Notes under the pieces: model-generated
Told to the model about the DNA's origin: nothing
What the model saw: only the letters and a program-made list of their open reading frames with translations
The model's database searches: none
Program-made: the position numbers and the translations under genes
NCBI GenBank assembly: GCA_911728435.2
Contig: OU452203.1
Span: forward strand, 17,071,651 to 17,135,650
Direction of reading: 5' to 3'
Length of the DNA stretch: 64,000 bases
Source: Apoderus coryli
Taxonomy: Eukaryota; Arthropoda; Insecta; Coleoptera; Attelabidae
Part shown: one piece after another, positions 35,455-47,702 of the stretch
Numbering within the stretch: position 1 is the first letter of the stretch
How the letters are laid out: each line of letters starts with the position of its first letter

Positions 35455-36310
35455 TATTTTTGTATTAAAGCGTTCATTTTTATAGACATATTTGTCCAAA
35501 TCAGCCGGGCCACCCTTCCAATTTATATGGTTCTATTGTAAGCTATGCTGAGCTTGTTGAGACTATGGATCTAATTTCTGTGGGTTTTCTGACTGAGGAG
35601 GGTTGCTTGAAAAAGCTTAAACCTAAATTCACTGCTGGGGTGGATAACATGCCGGCTTTCGAGGTTAGTGATTGCGTATGACTTTGTGAAGCCTCTTCAA
35701 GCTATTTTTTACCTTTCCTGTCGATCGGGCACGCTTCCAAAGATATGGAAACTTGCACGCATATGCCCTGTTCGTACTTCTGGAGATGCATCGTCCCATA
35801 TCTATTCTCTCCAATTTCGCCAAGGGTCTGTCTTGGGTTGCTGGAGGACGTCGATATCTTGCATCGTTGGTGTGTTCGGAATAAACTTTCATTATTTTAA
35901 AAAATGTAAAACCATGACCTTCACGAGGCGTGCTCGTTCCATAGTTTTCGATTATCATAATGACGGCGCGATCTTGGAAAGGTGTTCAGTGGTCAGAGAC
36001 CTCGTGGTTTTTCTAGACAATGACTTAACTATCATATTTCCAAAATCATCCAGAGTGCATTAAAGATTTTGCGTTTTATATTAAGGTATACCAATAAGTT
36101 TACCAATACTGACTGCCTTTTAACCATTTATAACTCTTTCGTTAGATCTAAGCTTGAACATAAGCATCTATAACGTGGTCGCCGATATAAAATTTTTTAT
36201 TTTTATTATTTTTTACTTGTTATTAATTAAGTATCTAGAATTATTATTGAATTGTTTTGTCGTGTAATTGGGTTCTACCTGTTAGACAATAAAGTGTATT
36301 TATTTATCTA
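35455..36310 (+). pseudogene. Jockey/CR1-like retrotransposon fossil
   Basis: From about 35500 the sequence reads through the endonuclease-RT connection and RT start: GHPSNLYGSIVSYAELVETM, then FLTEEGCLKKLKPKFTAGVD and FVKPLQAIFYLSCRSGTLPK plus IWKLARICPV. The palm core is lost (an internal jump at about 35820). Later RT motifs follow, such as DLVVFLDNDLTI (about 36000) and YTNKFTNTDCLLTIYNSFVR (about 36090). It ends near AATAAAGTGTATTTATTTAT (36290-36310). The gypsy element inserted close to its left edge. Confidence 0.75.
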
Positions 36311-39039
36311 AGGTCACTAATTTTTAAAATATGTACTTAAGGTTCTGTCGCTATTTTTATAAAACCAGTCCCCGAATTTTGAAAACAATGGTTTTACAAT
36401 GCGTAAGAATTTTGGGGAATAATAGTCTCGTATATGCAATTTGATATATTTTTAACAGTGAGAAGTTAATCAAGAAGATTGGTGAGGTAGCATATAATTC
36501 ATACGCCACTGCTTTTAATATTTTTCGATAAAATGTGTCCTAATTCCCCCTGTACACAGCACATCATATCAGCTCCAACCACTCGAAAACTCTGTTCAAT
36601 TTTTTTATGTGTATATGTACTATATACCACGAAATAAACTATAATATACTCATCAGGCACTATCCCGGATTAAAAAGCCCGGTAAATATAACATTTACAT
36701 AATACCAGTCACTATTTATTATACAAGGAGGTGTCTAAGTTTCATTCAGCAAAAAGAATATGACCAGGCGTCAAAAGTTTTAATTTAATTTGAATAAATT
36801 TTAATATTTTAGACAGAAAACTTTCACAGGCAACTAAACTCATAGAAACAATGCTTCTTGGATAAATCCTACGTCAAATTGCGCTGATTATCCTGTCCGA
36901 TTCTTCAGAGCAACTGCACGCGCGAAGTTGCTCTGAATTATTTTGCAGTTTGAAAGCAACAAAAACTTCTTTAAAAACAACCAAAACGAAATTTATCTAT
37001 GTGAAATCAATAAAATTTATATCGAAAGCTATCGTAGGATTATTATGTTACAAGCTGATCCTTGTTATGAATGAATGAAATTGATATAAAACGAACATTG
37101 CATTGCTTTCTAGGTATAGTAATCGCAATTTATTAAAGTGAGAATAAATTGAGTAGAGAACACTTTAAAATCAACAAACTAAGGAGGTAACTAAGCAGTA
37201 GTTTTTGTAACTAATAAAATTTTGGTAACAATTACAATTTAAAAGTATTCGCAATTATGAATCAGCATTATGCAGTATCGGACTTTGCAGGGTGTCTAGT
37301 TATTTAGGCCATTGCTTTTTAATCCAAATTGAGTAAGAAAATAGCCATCCCTAGGGATCTAAGGTAAAGTGACTATCCCCGATTAAGCGGGACCGCATTT
37401 GATCCATCGCATTTATTCAAAAAAAAATTGTTTTAAGGCCTCCATATTCCCATTGGTTTTAAGTTTTATAGAATAACAGTCAGCAATATCTAAGAGAAAA
37501 TAATTTGATGTACTTTTTCGTTATTTCTTTATTCTATTGTAACAACGTTTAATTTTGGTTGGTTTCTAAGATTTTATTGGTGTTATTTTTTTAGAACTTT
37601 CTTCCAAACAACATAGTGAGATTTAGACCAATACTGCATCAGAAAAAATATAATATGCATCAATTTAAAGGCTTAGATTAGGTATGGAAAAAACTTAGCT
37701 TACCTAGGAAAACAACGTTGCCAAATGAAAACTTCAGTAGATTTTTATTTTTAAATAGTTTCTAATCAGCATACGAATTTTTTCAGTCATTGAAATGTAT
37801 GAAAATATTTATTGGAATTATATGAACCTTAATTCAAGTGACTCTGAACTCCTTTTGATGCAATAACATTTAGGGTCACAAAATGTTTGTTTATACTATT
37901 ATAAAGCGAATTTATTTAGGTATCTAACCATTTATTTACTTTTAACAAGCTGGGCAGTAACCACAATTAATACAGATTTAATTGTTTCTCAAAGCATTAA
38001 CTTTGTCAACATTATTATAGAAATAAAAAATATAATCCACAGGAAATCTATTATAATAATTAATAAATACACAACTTCAAATCTAATACGAAAAATGTGT
38101 GATAACTGATAACCAATCCTATATGTGGTTAAATTAGAGCACCCTATATATACGCGATTTGTATTTATGAAGTATCGATAATAATTTTATTGGTTATATG
38201 ATCACATTTTGTGGCTGAAATATTTATGGGAAAATTTATGCAGCTTTTTAAATCCACCTAATATAGATAACCATGTTTGGAGGATATAAATAATTTTTTA
38301 TAGGGTTTTGTCAGGGGTAAACTAAATACCTTAATTTCCTGCATGTTTTTGTGCCAATATCGACTTTTTTTTTGCGTTAACTGGAATAATATTGAAGTTT
38401 TTTTTTTCAACCCTTATCCCCTATTCCGCGGAATTAAAAACGCCCCCTCGTATGGGAAGACGATTGGTCCTTGACGTAATAGGTAAAGTTGCCGCGAGAT
38501 ACGAAACGTCTCGTCTCGAGAGCATTTTGTCAAGATGAGATAAAATCCTTCGTGACAATGTCGAGACGAGACATCTCGAAAAATTTTAATAACTAAAAAC
38601 ATTTCAAACGACTCATACCTAATAACAATAATATTAATATGAATTTTAATTAATATAAAAAAACAGCATCACAGGGTGTGATCGGGTAGTACGTATATAC
38701 TTAACTAAACTGCTAAAATAAAATATAAAACCTTCATAAAAAATCGGTCTCGGCCAGATATAATTTAATCTAAATTATAAAAATAAAAAATTATTTACCT
38801 GGGTAACGAAACAGAATCTGGAAATGGTCTTCCAGGTGCCTTCAAAATGGAATATTCGTCTTAGAATATTCAATTTCAAAAAAATCACAGGAAAGACCTT
38901 ATTGAAATTGACAAAAATTACTTTGACTACTGTATTGATGACATGGGGCCCCAAGCGGATTTCTTTTTTGGACCCTCTCCCATGTATTTTAATGTAATTT
39001 GTGCTGAACGAATGATTTTTTATTTTTTTTGATTATTAT

Positions 39040-39280
39040 TATTATTAATATTGCTATCATTGCTATTTCTGTTCTTAGTCATCATATATATTTTTCGTCT
39101 TATTTTTGTTTGTATAATGATACTATACTGTTGAGAGTATTTTTATTATTAATTTGCATTTTTTCTGATAATGTAGTATTTTATTTTTGGTTCTTGAATA
39201 TTTATGTAATCTAACCACACTCTTGTTATAAGATGTATAATCTTATAGAACAATAAAGTTATTAGGTATTATTATTAATG
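39040..39280 (+). mobile_element. Possible non-LTR 3' end
   Basis: T/A-rich 3' UTR-like sequence ends in AACAATAAAGTTATTAGGTA followed by (ATT)n, similar in style to the tails at 26106 and 36310. No coding domain remains. Confidence 0.35.
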
Positions 39281-39569
39281 GTGGGGTACGATTTTCTAAT
39301 TATTAAAAAAACACATATTTATTTCTAGTATAAACTTTATTAAATCTTTTTTATTAATAAATATTTAAAGAGTTATAAAATTTCACGCAAATACGTTTAA
39401 AAAGAAAATAGAACAAAACCAAATATAAACAAAACATTAAAAATAACATTTTGGAACCAAATAAAATAAACATAACTTGTTTTAATTATAATTAAGTATA
39501 CAGAATGAATGTTGACAATAAACAAATCTTACAATTTAGGGAAGTAGTCCATATTATTGTGGAATTCCA

Positions 39570-39800
39570 ATGAATTTTGAGAATATAATAATTATAACTA
39601 TAACAGTTATATGTGTCACTGTTTTAATTTCTATTTCCTATTTCAAACAACAACAAAAATTCACTAAGCTTCTAAATGCTGAACTTATATTCATATTGTT
39701 ACTCATGATGAATTTGATCGTGCTGTGCCTTTTATTCTCCAAATATTACAATGAAATGAGTTTACTCAGAGATTATAATTTTAGTTTAAAAGTAAAGTAA
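39570..39800 (+). other. Small ORF with two hydrophobic segments
   Basis: A 76-codon ATG ORF with hydrophobic stretches at residues 5-23 and 41-60. Composition is as AT-rich as the surroundings, which favours Ile/Leu/Phe codons by chance. No homology recognised. Probably not a gene. Confidence 0.15.
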
Positions 39801-40072
39801 AAGTCTTTTGATTTTGTTTAAAAATGTATATATTATTCTGATTATTAATTTTGAATGTGATGTTATTTTTGTTTGATGCGTTTATATGTTAGTAAAATTT
39901 TGTTGAAATTATCCTATAATACTCATACATTGTATATTGAAATTAATTGAATTGGGATAATCTAAAACACCACGAGATGAGACAAGCGTTTGTCTGAATT
40001 CGGCTTGTGGCATCTCTAGTTATACGTATATTTATATTAAACTTTCCTACATTAGGCTTTGTTTTGTTGCAG

Positions 40073-40147
40073 TAAAAGAAAATACAAATGGAAGACCACA
40101 ACCTTTATTACAAGAACCACATTTTGGATCGAGGCCTCAGCCTTACA
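40073..40147 (+). CDS. sm: sm (hnRNP-L) exon: linker between RRM2 and RRM3
   Basis: Internal coding exon of the hnRNP-L/smooth RNA-binding protein, a nuclear splicing and mRNA-processing factor. It starts after a good acceptor (pyrimidine-rich tract ending TTGCAG at 40072) and ends before GTAAGT at 40148. Two leading bases finish a codon from an upstream exon. The rest encodes 24 residues (KENTNGRPQPLLQEPHFG..., ending RPQPY), and one base is left over. The Gly/Arg/Pro-rich RPQPLLQEP motif corresponds to the region after RRM2 in vertebrate hnRNP L, which has a similar R/Q-PPLL stretch. The leftover base matches the two leading bases of both the exon at 58785 and the optional exon at 46498. 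The preceding exon (RRM2) is not in this window. Assignment is by homology recalled from the family and by phase agreement. Confidence 0.85.
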
Positions 40148-40529
40148 GTAAGTAATAAATTAATTAATTATGCAGGGTTGTTATAGTACAGATTTTCATT
40201 ATGATATTGTCCAAAGTTATAGAACTAATTGAACCACTTAAACCACTCTTTGATTAACTACTTGTAAGCGTTATCTGTCTGAGATCTGGACAGATGTGAC
40301 ATGATCATCTCACTTGCAAAGAAACGACAAACTGCCAAACTTCTTTGGTCATAAAACAATTTGAGATTAATTTATCATTTAACTGTCACTCAAATGTTTA
40401 AGAGGAACATGCGCTTATGACACGTGAGTTAATTTGGCGTTGAGGGATAACGCCTATTAGTATATTATTCAACGAGCGGTAATGTAGGCGAGTGCTGTAG
40501 ATCATCAAGTGAGTTATTACCTTAGATTA

Positions 40530-40896
40530 TACAGGGTGGTCCAACGAAAAGTTTGCACCTAGCTTTTCTCTTTTTTTTGTAGTCGAATGCGAAAATGCTC
40601 GGACACGTCGATTTTGCTTTTGAGGGGGACACATTTTAAACATATTTTTCGATCTGCGCCTTTAACCCCCTAGCGGGGGTGAGTAACAACCCTAAAATTT
40701 TAAATGGAAAGAGGGGTCTAATGATATATCATTTGAAAGGACACAAAATTGTCTTTCTAATGATACCCTATTTGTCGAATTTTACTAAAACAGTTAATAC
40801 GAAAACGACTTTAAAGACATTAAGCCGATAATTTTGGTATTAATGAGAAATACAAATAAGTTTTAATTATTGCGAATGAAAACACCTGCAATCGTT
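40530..40896 (+). repeat. Left inverted repeat of the mariner element
   Basis: About 367 bp, complementary to 42254-42620. The outer ~300 bp differ at only a few positions (for example GATATATCA versus GATATGTCA), and the inner 40 bp carry several mismatches. Confidence 0.9.
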
Positions 40897-40975
40897 AGTA
40901 CATTCCAATGTTTGTTAGTTTTAACATTGCTTTGTAAAAAAAGTAAACAAGCTGTTAAATTGATTTATTAAAACG

Positions 40976-42088
40976 TTACATTAACAAATGTTGAAAATGT
41001 GACCCATTTGATTCCATACAATAATACAGATTTTGTTCAAATCTATTTCTAACATTTTGTAGCATATCAGGTGTTATGTTTCTGCACTCTTCTGTAATGC
41101 GTTGGCGAAGATCTTCTATGGACTCGGGCTTCGTGGCAAAACATTTATTTTTTAAGTGCCCCCAAAGAAAAAAGTCTAAAGGCGATAAATCCGGTGACCT
41201 GGCAGGCCATTCAATTGGGCCCCTCCTTCCAATCCACCGTCCAGGGAACCGGTCATCTAAGAACTGTCTTACAGGAGCCACATAGTGCGGAGGTGCTCCA
41301 TCTTGCTGGAAATAAAGCCGATCAGCAGTATGATTTTGGTCATCTTCTATTATTTGTGTTATTAAAGGATCAATTGTGTCTTCAAGCATGTTTAGGTACA
41401 CTTCACCAGTTAAATTTCCAGGAATAAAAAGTGGTCCTATAATATGATTTCCTAATATGCCACACCAGACGTTTATTTTTTGAGGATACTGGGTATGAAC
41501 CTCACGGAATAAATGTGGGTTACTGTCATCCCAGTAACGGCAATTGTGCCTATTTACAGCTCCATTCAAATAAAATGTGCATTCGTCGGAAAAACAAATG
41601 TTAAATAATAATTGCGGATCTTCAATTAAACGCTGGCTCATTGCTTCACAAAATTGCAGCCTTCTATCAGGATCATCCTCATTTAGTTCCTGTACTAATT
41701 TGATTTTGTACGGATGAAATTTGTACGCTTTTAAAATTCGTATTATGGACGAACGGGAGACACCTGAGGCTTCAGCTAGTTGACGGGTACTTTGACTATG
41801 ATCCATTTCAACATGCCCTAAAACAGCGACTTCCACAGCTTCATTTCTGATCGGTTTCTGCGGCTGGTGTTTTACATTACAGACAGATCCGGTATCTACA
41901 AACTTTTTAACTAACTTGCCAACGTACACATCATTCACATTTTTATCGGGATGTCTCTCATTAAATAAGCGAGCCGTAAGTCTAGCACTACTATTATTTT
42001 GAAAATAAAGTTTAACAATTTCAACTCGTTCTAGAATGGAATAAATCATTTTGTACGGTAAAAGTAAAATAACTTGAGAAGCAACCAA
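40976..42088 (-). CDS. Mariner DD41D transposase
   Basis: A 370-codon ORF. Translation probably begins at the second Met (42049, MIYSILERVEIVKLYF), because the first 13 residues are unlike the family start. The N-terminus has two HTH parts (about 15-60, and STRQLAEASGVSRSSIIRIL at 100-119). HPYKIKLVQEL marks the linker. Catalytic residues: Asp168 (CFSDE), Asp263 (FQQDGAPPHY), Asp305 (SPDLSPLDFFLWG), with 41 residues between the last two, hence DD41D (the rosa-type spacing). A GPLFIPGNLTGEVYLNMLED core is present. All three acids are intact. The enzyme cuts and pastes the element at TA sites. Confidence 0.93.
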   Translation of the reverse strand: MVASQVILLLPYKMIYSILERVEIVKLYFQNNSSARLTARLFNERHPDKNVNDVYVGKLVKKFVDTGSVCNVKHQPQKPIRNEAVEVAVLGHVEMDHSQSTRQLAEASGVSRSSIIRILKAYKFHPYKIKLVQELNEDDPDRRLQFCEAMSQRLIEDPQLLFNICFSDECTFYLNGAVNRHNCRYWDDSNPHLFREVHTQYPQKINVWCGILGNHIIGPLFIPGNLTGEVYLNMLEDTIDPLITQIIEDDQNHTADRLYFQQDGAPPHYVAPVRQFLDDRFPGRWIGRRGPIEWPARSPDLSPLDFFLWGHLKNKCFATKPESIEDLRQRITEECRNITPDMLQNVRNRFEQNLYYCMESNGSHFQHLLM

Positions 42089-42253
42089 ACTGAATCAATG
42101 AAAAGACTAAAATAAACGGTGTAAATTCTTTTCCTACACGTATCTGCAGTTTTTATTTCAACAAAAAACGCAAACGATTAGTGAGGAATTTAGTTCTGAT
42201 AAATAAGATAGTGTTTTTGAAATCCCGTTTTTCTTCAAAGTAAATAATTTAGA

Positions 42254-42620
42254 AATGATTGTAGTTGTTTTCAGTCGTAATAATTAAAACTTATTTGTAT
42301 TTCTCATTAATACCAAAATTATCGGCTTAATGTCTTTAAAGTCGTTTTCGTATTAACTGTTTTAGTAAAATTCGACAAATAGGGTATCATTAGAAAGACA
42401 ATTTTGTGTCCTTTCAAATGATATGTCATTAGACCCCTCTTTCCATTTAAAATTTTAGGGTTGTTACTCACCCCCGCTAGGGGGTTAAAGGCGCAGATCG
42501 AAAAATATGTTTAAAATGTGTCCCCCTCAAAAGCAAAATCGACGTGTCCGAGCATTTTCGCATTCGACTACAAAAAAAAGAGAAAAGCTAGGTGCAAACT
42601 TTTCGTTGGACCACCCTGTA
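42254..42620 (-). repeat. Right inverted repeat of the mariner element
   Basis: Mate of the left repeat. It ends CCACCCTGTA followed by TA. It lies upstream of the transposase start, so it should hold the promoter. Confidence 0.9.
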
Positions 42621-45600
42621 TAGTAAAACAGAGTTCAAAATTTGATAAAAATTCGTCTTGTATGCTTAGTTTTAAATTTAGAAGAAAATGCAATACCAAA
42701 AAGTTACAGAATATTAAATGTTGTCTAAGTTTATCCGGCCGCCAACATATATAAGTGGAAATAAACGATTTGTGTGTGGGTAATATGTAAAAACTTTAAG
42801 CAAACTATTATGAACTCTTTCAACTTGAACTAACCTAAAAACTATTAATATATCGTATAAACTTTTGAAGGTTTTTAGTGTCAGAGAAATTAATCTTACT
42901 AAAGCAAATTATTTGGAGGTATACATCTCAAAGAAATAACTTTTGATTTATTTTATTTATTATAAACTCTTGCGTCCGTTTATATACTTTAATTTGTAAA
43001 GTGAAAGCTACTTTAAAATGTTAATAGTGTATATTTCAACTTCTTATTACTCAAATAACATCTAAAGGAAACTTTATTTAATTTTAAGTTATTCTAAACT
43101 TTATTCATAATTGAGTTTTTCTCCTATTGAAATTTGTTTCTAACATTTCTCATAAAATCTCCCCTGAGATGGATTTCTACTCATTTCCTTTGGACGCCTG
43201 TCCCATGTCCTTGGAATGCCCCTGCCTACAGGGTATTATTCTCCAAAAAATTGAGTCCTTTTATTTTATACAAGTAGGTATAATGTTTTTCCTGTGTATT
43301 TGATAAGAAGAAAAGCATATAAAATAAGGGCAGTCATATGGAAACTCATTTTGTTCAGGCAATAACTTGGAAGACATTTTTGAAAATAGCTAGAGCATTA
43401 ACGGGAAAATTTGTTTTCTCTTTTTTTATAGTGTCTAGGAAAAATAATATCTCTTGTTGTACAGGATGTGCACATTTTCTTATCTATTGATAGTGATATT
43501 TTTCATTACATTTATAGTTTTATAACAGCAGCTACTAGTTACATACATATTATGTCATCTTCAGTCAACAAAAATTTAAATAATTATATCATAATTCGAA
43601 TATTTGGACGGAATTACTGCGGAAGATTTATAATCAAAACTCATCAACAGATACTAATATTGAAATAGAACTTTGTAATATAAATATGTAATAAACAATA
43701 TCCATATTCTTCCTGTATAACTGACACAAATATTAAGTGAATTGTTCAGTGTTAAAAGCGTTTTTAGATGATATTTCGTTGCGACTTGAACGTCTATATT
43801 TCTGAAACAGTTTTAACAATACTTCTAGATTAAATCCAACAAATAAGGAGTGTCATTTTATAGTAACTTTAAGAAACTAATCGCGTTCCACTAAAACTTC
43901 CTAACCCCTTCTAAAATACAATAATGTTCATGTCAGAAACGTGTATAAGTAAGTAAACTTTTGGAATTGTAACGAATTTACTGGAAATTATTTCCCAAGG
44001 ATATGTGTCATCTCTCAAATATATAGGTATAGGTAATGCTTCCTTATACTTGCTTACATCTATTAGTGTTAGAGCAAGTACTAACTTAATGAAGCAGCGA
44101 AAGTAGAGCTATGTGTCCGGGAAACTTTAGTTTGGTGTCAGTTCAGTTTTATATCATATTTGTTTGTATTGATTTATTAAATTATGTGGGTTAATTACTT
44201 GCGAGAGCGTCGGATTTTTAATAATAAGCACTTATTCTAACCGGCGACGTTAAGTTGCGTGCTACTCTGTGTAAACGAAACATACAAACAATATGCTTAA
44301 TGTATTTTGATACACAATTATTTTAGAAAGAATAAACATAATTAGATTAGCGTTATCAATATAGAATATCAAAAAAATATCACGGATTTCCATTTAGTCT
44401 CTAGACAAAGCAAGAAGAAAGAGAATAGAGATTTTTTTTATGTGAGTCACATGAGCTGGGATCTGATTGAAGAGATTTTAACATGCCGCTATGTATATAA
44501 AAGATTTTCTTTGTTTTTTTTGCACAACGAACAAAAAATAAGGAATAGGGAGTTGTGTCAGGATCAGTGTCAGTCAAGTTTTCAGTCATTAAATTTAGGT
44601 GTCCACTGTTTATGTTTGCTCTTAGGATGGATGTCGGTCGGTCTATTCTGGAAAAACGGAATTGACCTTGAAATATTTTTAATTTAAAATCAATGCATCA
44701 TCTCGTCGCCAGTGGAGAGTAATTCTATTATCAATAACTGTAACACATAGGATAACCATTTTGGAGTTAGTAAGTACTCATGGATAAAAAATCCCTTTTA
44801 ATCTGTATTATCTTTTTGTTGTTCCAAGAACTTTGAGTCATTTTCAATCGCATGCAACCATAGTCACGAGCGCTTTTATTAAATCATTCATAACAGTTTC
44901 ACAATGTTGCAATATATTACAATTATAATATTCAACAGTCCGTGGTCAGACTGATTTATTTGTAAACATGACAAACAGAAAAGTTCACGCAAGACATTTC
45001 ACATTTGACGCATACATACTTCTTTTAAAATGTTATTTTCTAACTACACCTCGTAAATATAAATAATTTTAATGTGTTAATTCTCTTTTGTCTTCCTTTT
45101 ATGTTTGGTCGCGACAGATTGCAAAAGTGTTCTTCATTTTAATGTAGCATAACATAGATGTGGCATGCTTTAATAGGTTTTTTTGTCAAAAACACGGACA
45201 GAACGAAAAAAGACATGATGTCTACTATACAACTACTGTTTTCTGCATTGTAATTTATATTATGTTTTATTTCTTTGTCATTTAATTTTTTGGCAAGAAA
45301 TCAAAATGAAATGTTGTATTTGTAGGTATTTATATTAGGTATATATTGTTATTGTTTTATTTTTGATTACAACTAAAATGAAATCATAATAATAATAGCT
45401 GCATTGTCAACAAATAAAATAATTATCTTTCTATACAGGAATGAATGCATTACTCGCATTGCCTCAAGCTTCCAAATATATCTTCTATAGATCGTTCTCA
45501 GAGATTAATTGCTTAACCGATGTTGTCGGTTGTTGTTTCCCAAATTAATAAACATAATTTGAAATACTAAGTGCATAGTAAGTCCCAATGCAAGGTGTAA

Positions 45601-46464
45601 ATTATAATTAAAAATACGGAAATTCTCTCTCTCAGTTAAGTTGGTAATTTTTAGAATTATGATCATAAGAAAAGTAATTTTTTAATTACGTTGCATATAA
45701 AAAAATGAGCCATTTTTTCAAAAAGATTTTAGGAGAAATTGTACATCGAAAAGTCGTGTTTTATTTCTATTATTACTCTAAAACCAAAACAACAAGATCT
45801 GATATTACTTGGGGCTGCTAGATTTACAAATATATATATAAACACCAGATTCCTAGGGAAAGAAATGTTTTTGTTCAGGTTCTCTATAAAAATGTGACCT
45901 AGGTATCCTATATTAAGGATTTCCATATTCAATCTCTGAATAAAGCCAGATGATCACCACCCTTTTTGTGAGTAACATCCCCCCCGGTCCTAAATGCTAA
46001 ATACTTGACAAACAGTATCAATGTATATACAGACAATAGTTAGGGTGCTAAATGGAAGACACAAACTCAAGATTAGATCAACCATGGCTTATGTAGTAAA
46101 AACTAATGGCATTAAAATGCTTAAAATTACGCATGATAAATCCTTAAGCTCGACTTGGCAAGCTTTTCACCAATTTATGTCTTTATTATTTATGTATTCC
46201 TTTCGATCTTATTATAAGCTCATACCATAGCCATACCCAGAAACAAAGCAACAGTAAAGATCCATTGCTAAACAATAAGAAAATTGAATACAAAAATAAA
46301 CCAAACACTCAAACATTATATTATGTGCCGCTGCCGAATAAAATGGGGTTTTCCTGTGGTGTTGTTGTATGTACAAATCTTCACGATTTATAATTTTATA
46401 ATAGTAATTTATAAGGCATATTGATAATTTTGGGTATGGCTATGATATGCTGAACTCAGTTCAG

Positions 46465-46503
46465 TTTGTCATTTTTTAATTCCACAATTTGTTACAGGTA
46501 AGT
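46465..46503 (+). promoter_or_regulatory. sm: Candidate recursive splice site in sm
   Basis: A pyrimidine-rich tract and TTTGTTACAG are joined directly to GTAAGT (junction 46497/46498). An acceptor immediately followed by a consensus donor is the defining pattern of a ratchet point, used to remove long introns stepwise. It divides the 18.6-kb intron into about 6.3 and 12.3 kb. Confidence 0.55.
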
Positions 46504-46545
46504 TTGGAATACGGGCTAGGCCACCTCCCAAAAAACATTTATTTC
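46498..46545 (+). CDS. sm: Candidate cassette exon of sm, starting with GTAAGT
   Basis: A 48-nt stretch follows a strong acceptor (branch-like CTGAAC near 46451, pyrimidine-rich tract, TTGTTACAG ending at 46497) and precedes a consensus donor GTGAGT at 46546. Read with the one leftover base of the 40073-40147 exon, it is open and encodes a basic, proline-rich peptide (KFGIRARPPPKKHLF). It leaves one base, which again fits the exon at 58785. Its length is a multiple of three, so inclusion or skipping keeps the frame. Its first six bases are themselves a perfect 5' splice site, so the same place could be a recursive splice point (see findings). What is seen: both splice signals and the open phase. 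What is inferred: that the exon is used. I cannot confirm it as a conserved exon of this gene. Confidence 0.5.
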
Positions 46546-46929
46546 GTGAGTTTATTATTTTTCTTTAATTTGTTTTATTTTATCTATTTTATAAGTTTTT
46601 TTTATTTTAGTTATAACTTTTAAATTAATAACCAAACCGTACTCAAAATAAACCTCTATTATACAGATGATTTAGTCTTGTATCCTGATCGTTAGCTCTA
46701 AATATTGAGTAATTCTGAATTTTAAATTCCATTGCAACGTTTCGTGCAATATATGTACATCGTCATGCTAAAAAACATAAAACCTCAATAAACTAAAAGT
46801 TGTATAAACACCAAAAAGACGAGGTCTCTCAAAAACTGCGCTCTCCTAGAGGAAATATCGAAACGAGTGTTATTATTGAATGCTGGATCGGGATAAGAAT
46901 GAGTTCACCGCGTAATTTTTTCAGTTAAA

Positions 46930-47702
46930 AGGTTGATGAAACATATAGTAGATGTCAGCAATAGTAGAAAACTTCAGATTATCAGCAACTAATAAAAAAT
47001 TGCTGGAAGTGGAGCACGTAGCGTTGATAAAGATATTAAACAAAAGAGGTCCCAGATCAGAACCCTGGGGCACACCCGAATGCACCGGTATAATCCGTTA
47101 ACTTTCACCACCTGAGTGTCTGTAAGATAACTAATTAGCTGATGTCGACAATAAAATTAAAAAAAAAATGTAGCTTGTCACGAAGAGGGCAACAATTTAT
47201 TTTTATATATTTTATGGTTTTATTATATTTTTCCAAACTGATAAATTTCCCAAAGGTGTTTCTGTCTAGAATTGTACCGTGCTTATTGTGTTCGAATAGG
47301 TATCGTTTTTTTTTTATTATGTGACTAACACTTTTTGATAGAAAATCTTATATAAATGTAAATAAAATGTCACGTATACGTTTTTGTTCTCGTGATGATT
47401 GGGTTGGGTTGACACAATACAAAAAAGAAAATACTTCGAAGGTATTGACTGCACGTGAACATAATGAATATCAATCTTTACATTTTTTAAATTGGGGGGT
47501 TTCTGAATTTTTTCCGATGCCAAAATCCACTTGCAAATACACCAACTCATGATTCGAAATATCCATCGTCGCAACACCAGACACCAAACCTTTACATTGC
47601 TTAGTGATAATAATGTGGTCTATCAGCGATTGAGCTGTAAGCGTAACTGTAGTGGATTCATTAATTAATTGCACATGACCCACACTCCCAAGCAAATCAT
47701 TA
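46930..47702 (-). pseudogene. Jockey-like retrotransposon fossil (endonuclease and RT pieces)
   Basis: Minus strand. 47700-47480 reads HVQLINESTTVTLTAQSLID and later VATMDISNHELVYLQVDFG, the C-terminal half of the APE-type endonuclease (SLIDHI and DHELVYL-like boxes, with the catalytic region's Asp-His changed to Asn-His). About 47100-46930 reads GVPQGSDLGPLLFNIFINAT and LLVADNLKFS, the RT palm (second Asp of ADD is Asn). The intervening sequence is scrambled. The right end is cut by the DNA transposon end at 47703. Confidence 0.75.

Larger units (their letters stand above)
1..40072 (+). other. sm: Long sm intron(s) 5' of the linker exon
   Basis: No RRM1 or RRM2 coding sequence of sm was found here, so the exons for them must lie upstream of the window. 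This stretch is therefore mainly intron, at least 40 kb, filled with mobile elements listed separately. Stretches with nothing identifiable include 930-2530, 2605-4370, 4870-6010, 6400-8590, 8640-10160, 10970-12080, 12280-14800, 17180-17770, 18290-21060, 21340-24240, 26110-27830, 28280-29270 and 36320-39190. Short ORFs there have no family signature I recognise. A separate unrelated small gene inside the intron cannot be ruled out. Confidence 0.6.
40530..42620 (-). mobile_element. DD41D mariner-like element with long inverted repeats
   Basis: Termini TACAGGGTGGTCCAACGAAA and its reverse complement, flanked by TA on both sides (the family's target duplication). The inverted repeats are unusually long: about 365 bp (40530-40896 and 42254-42620), nearly identical at the outer ends and diverging inward. 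The single transposase ORF is on the minus strand between them and is intact. Total length is about 2.09 kb. The near-identity of the arms and the open frame suggest a recently active copy. Confidence 0.9.

Noticed and set aside
38470..38590. Dense GTCTCGAGAC-like words resembling a regulatory array
   Set aside because: Similar words occur near 26820 and 39970 without ordered spacing. More likely an old repeat than a regulatory element.
39570..39800. Small two-helix membrane protein gene
   Set aside because: Composition equals the flanking AT-rich sequence, which yields hydrophobic codons by chance. No partner exon or homologue recognised.
41076..41427. Plus-strand ORFs inside the mariner element
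   Set aside because: Antisense shadows of the transposase.
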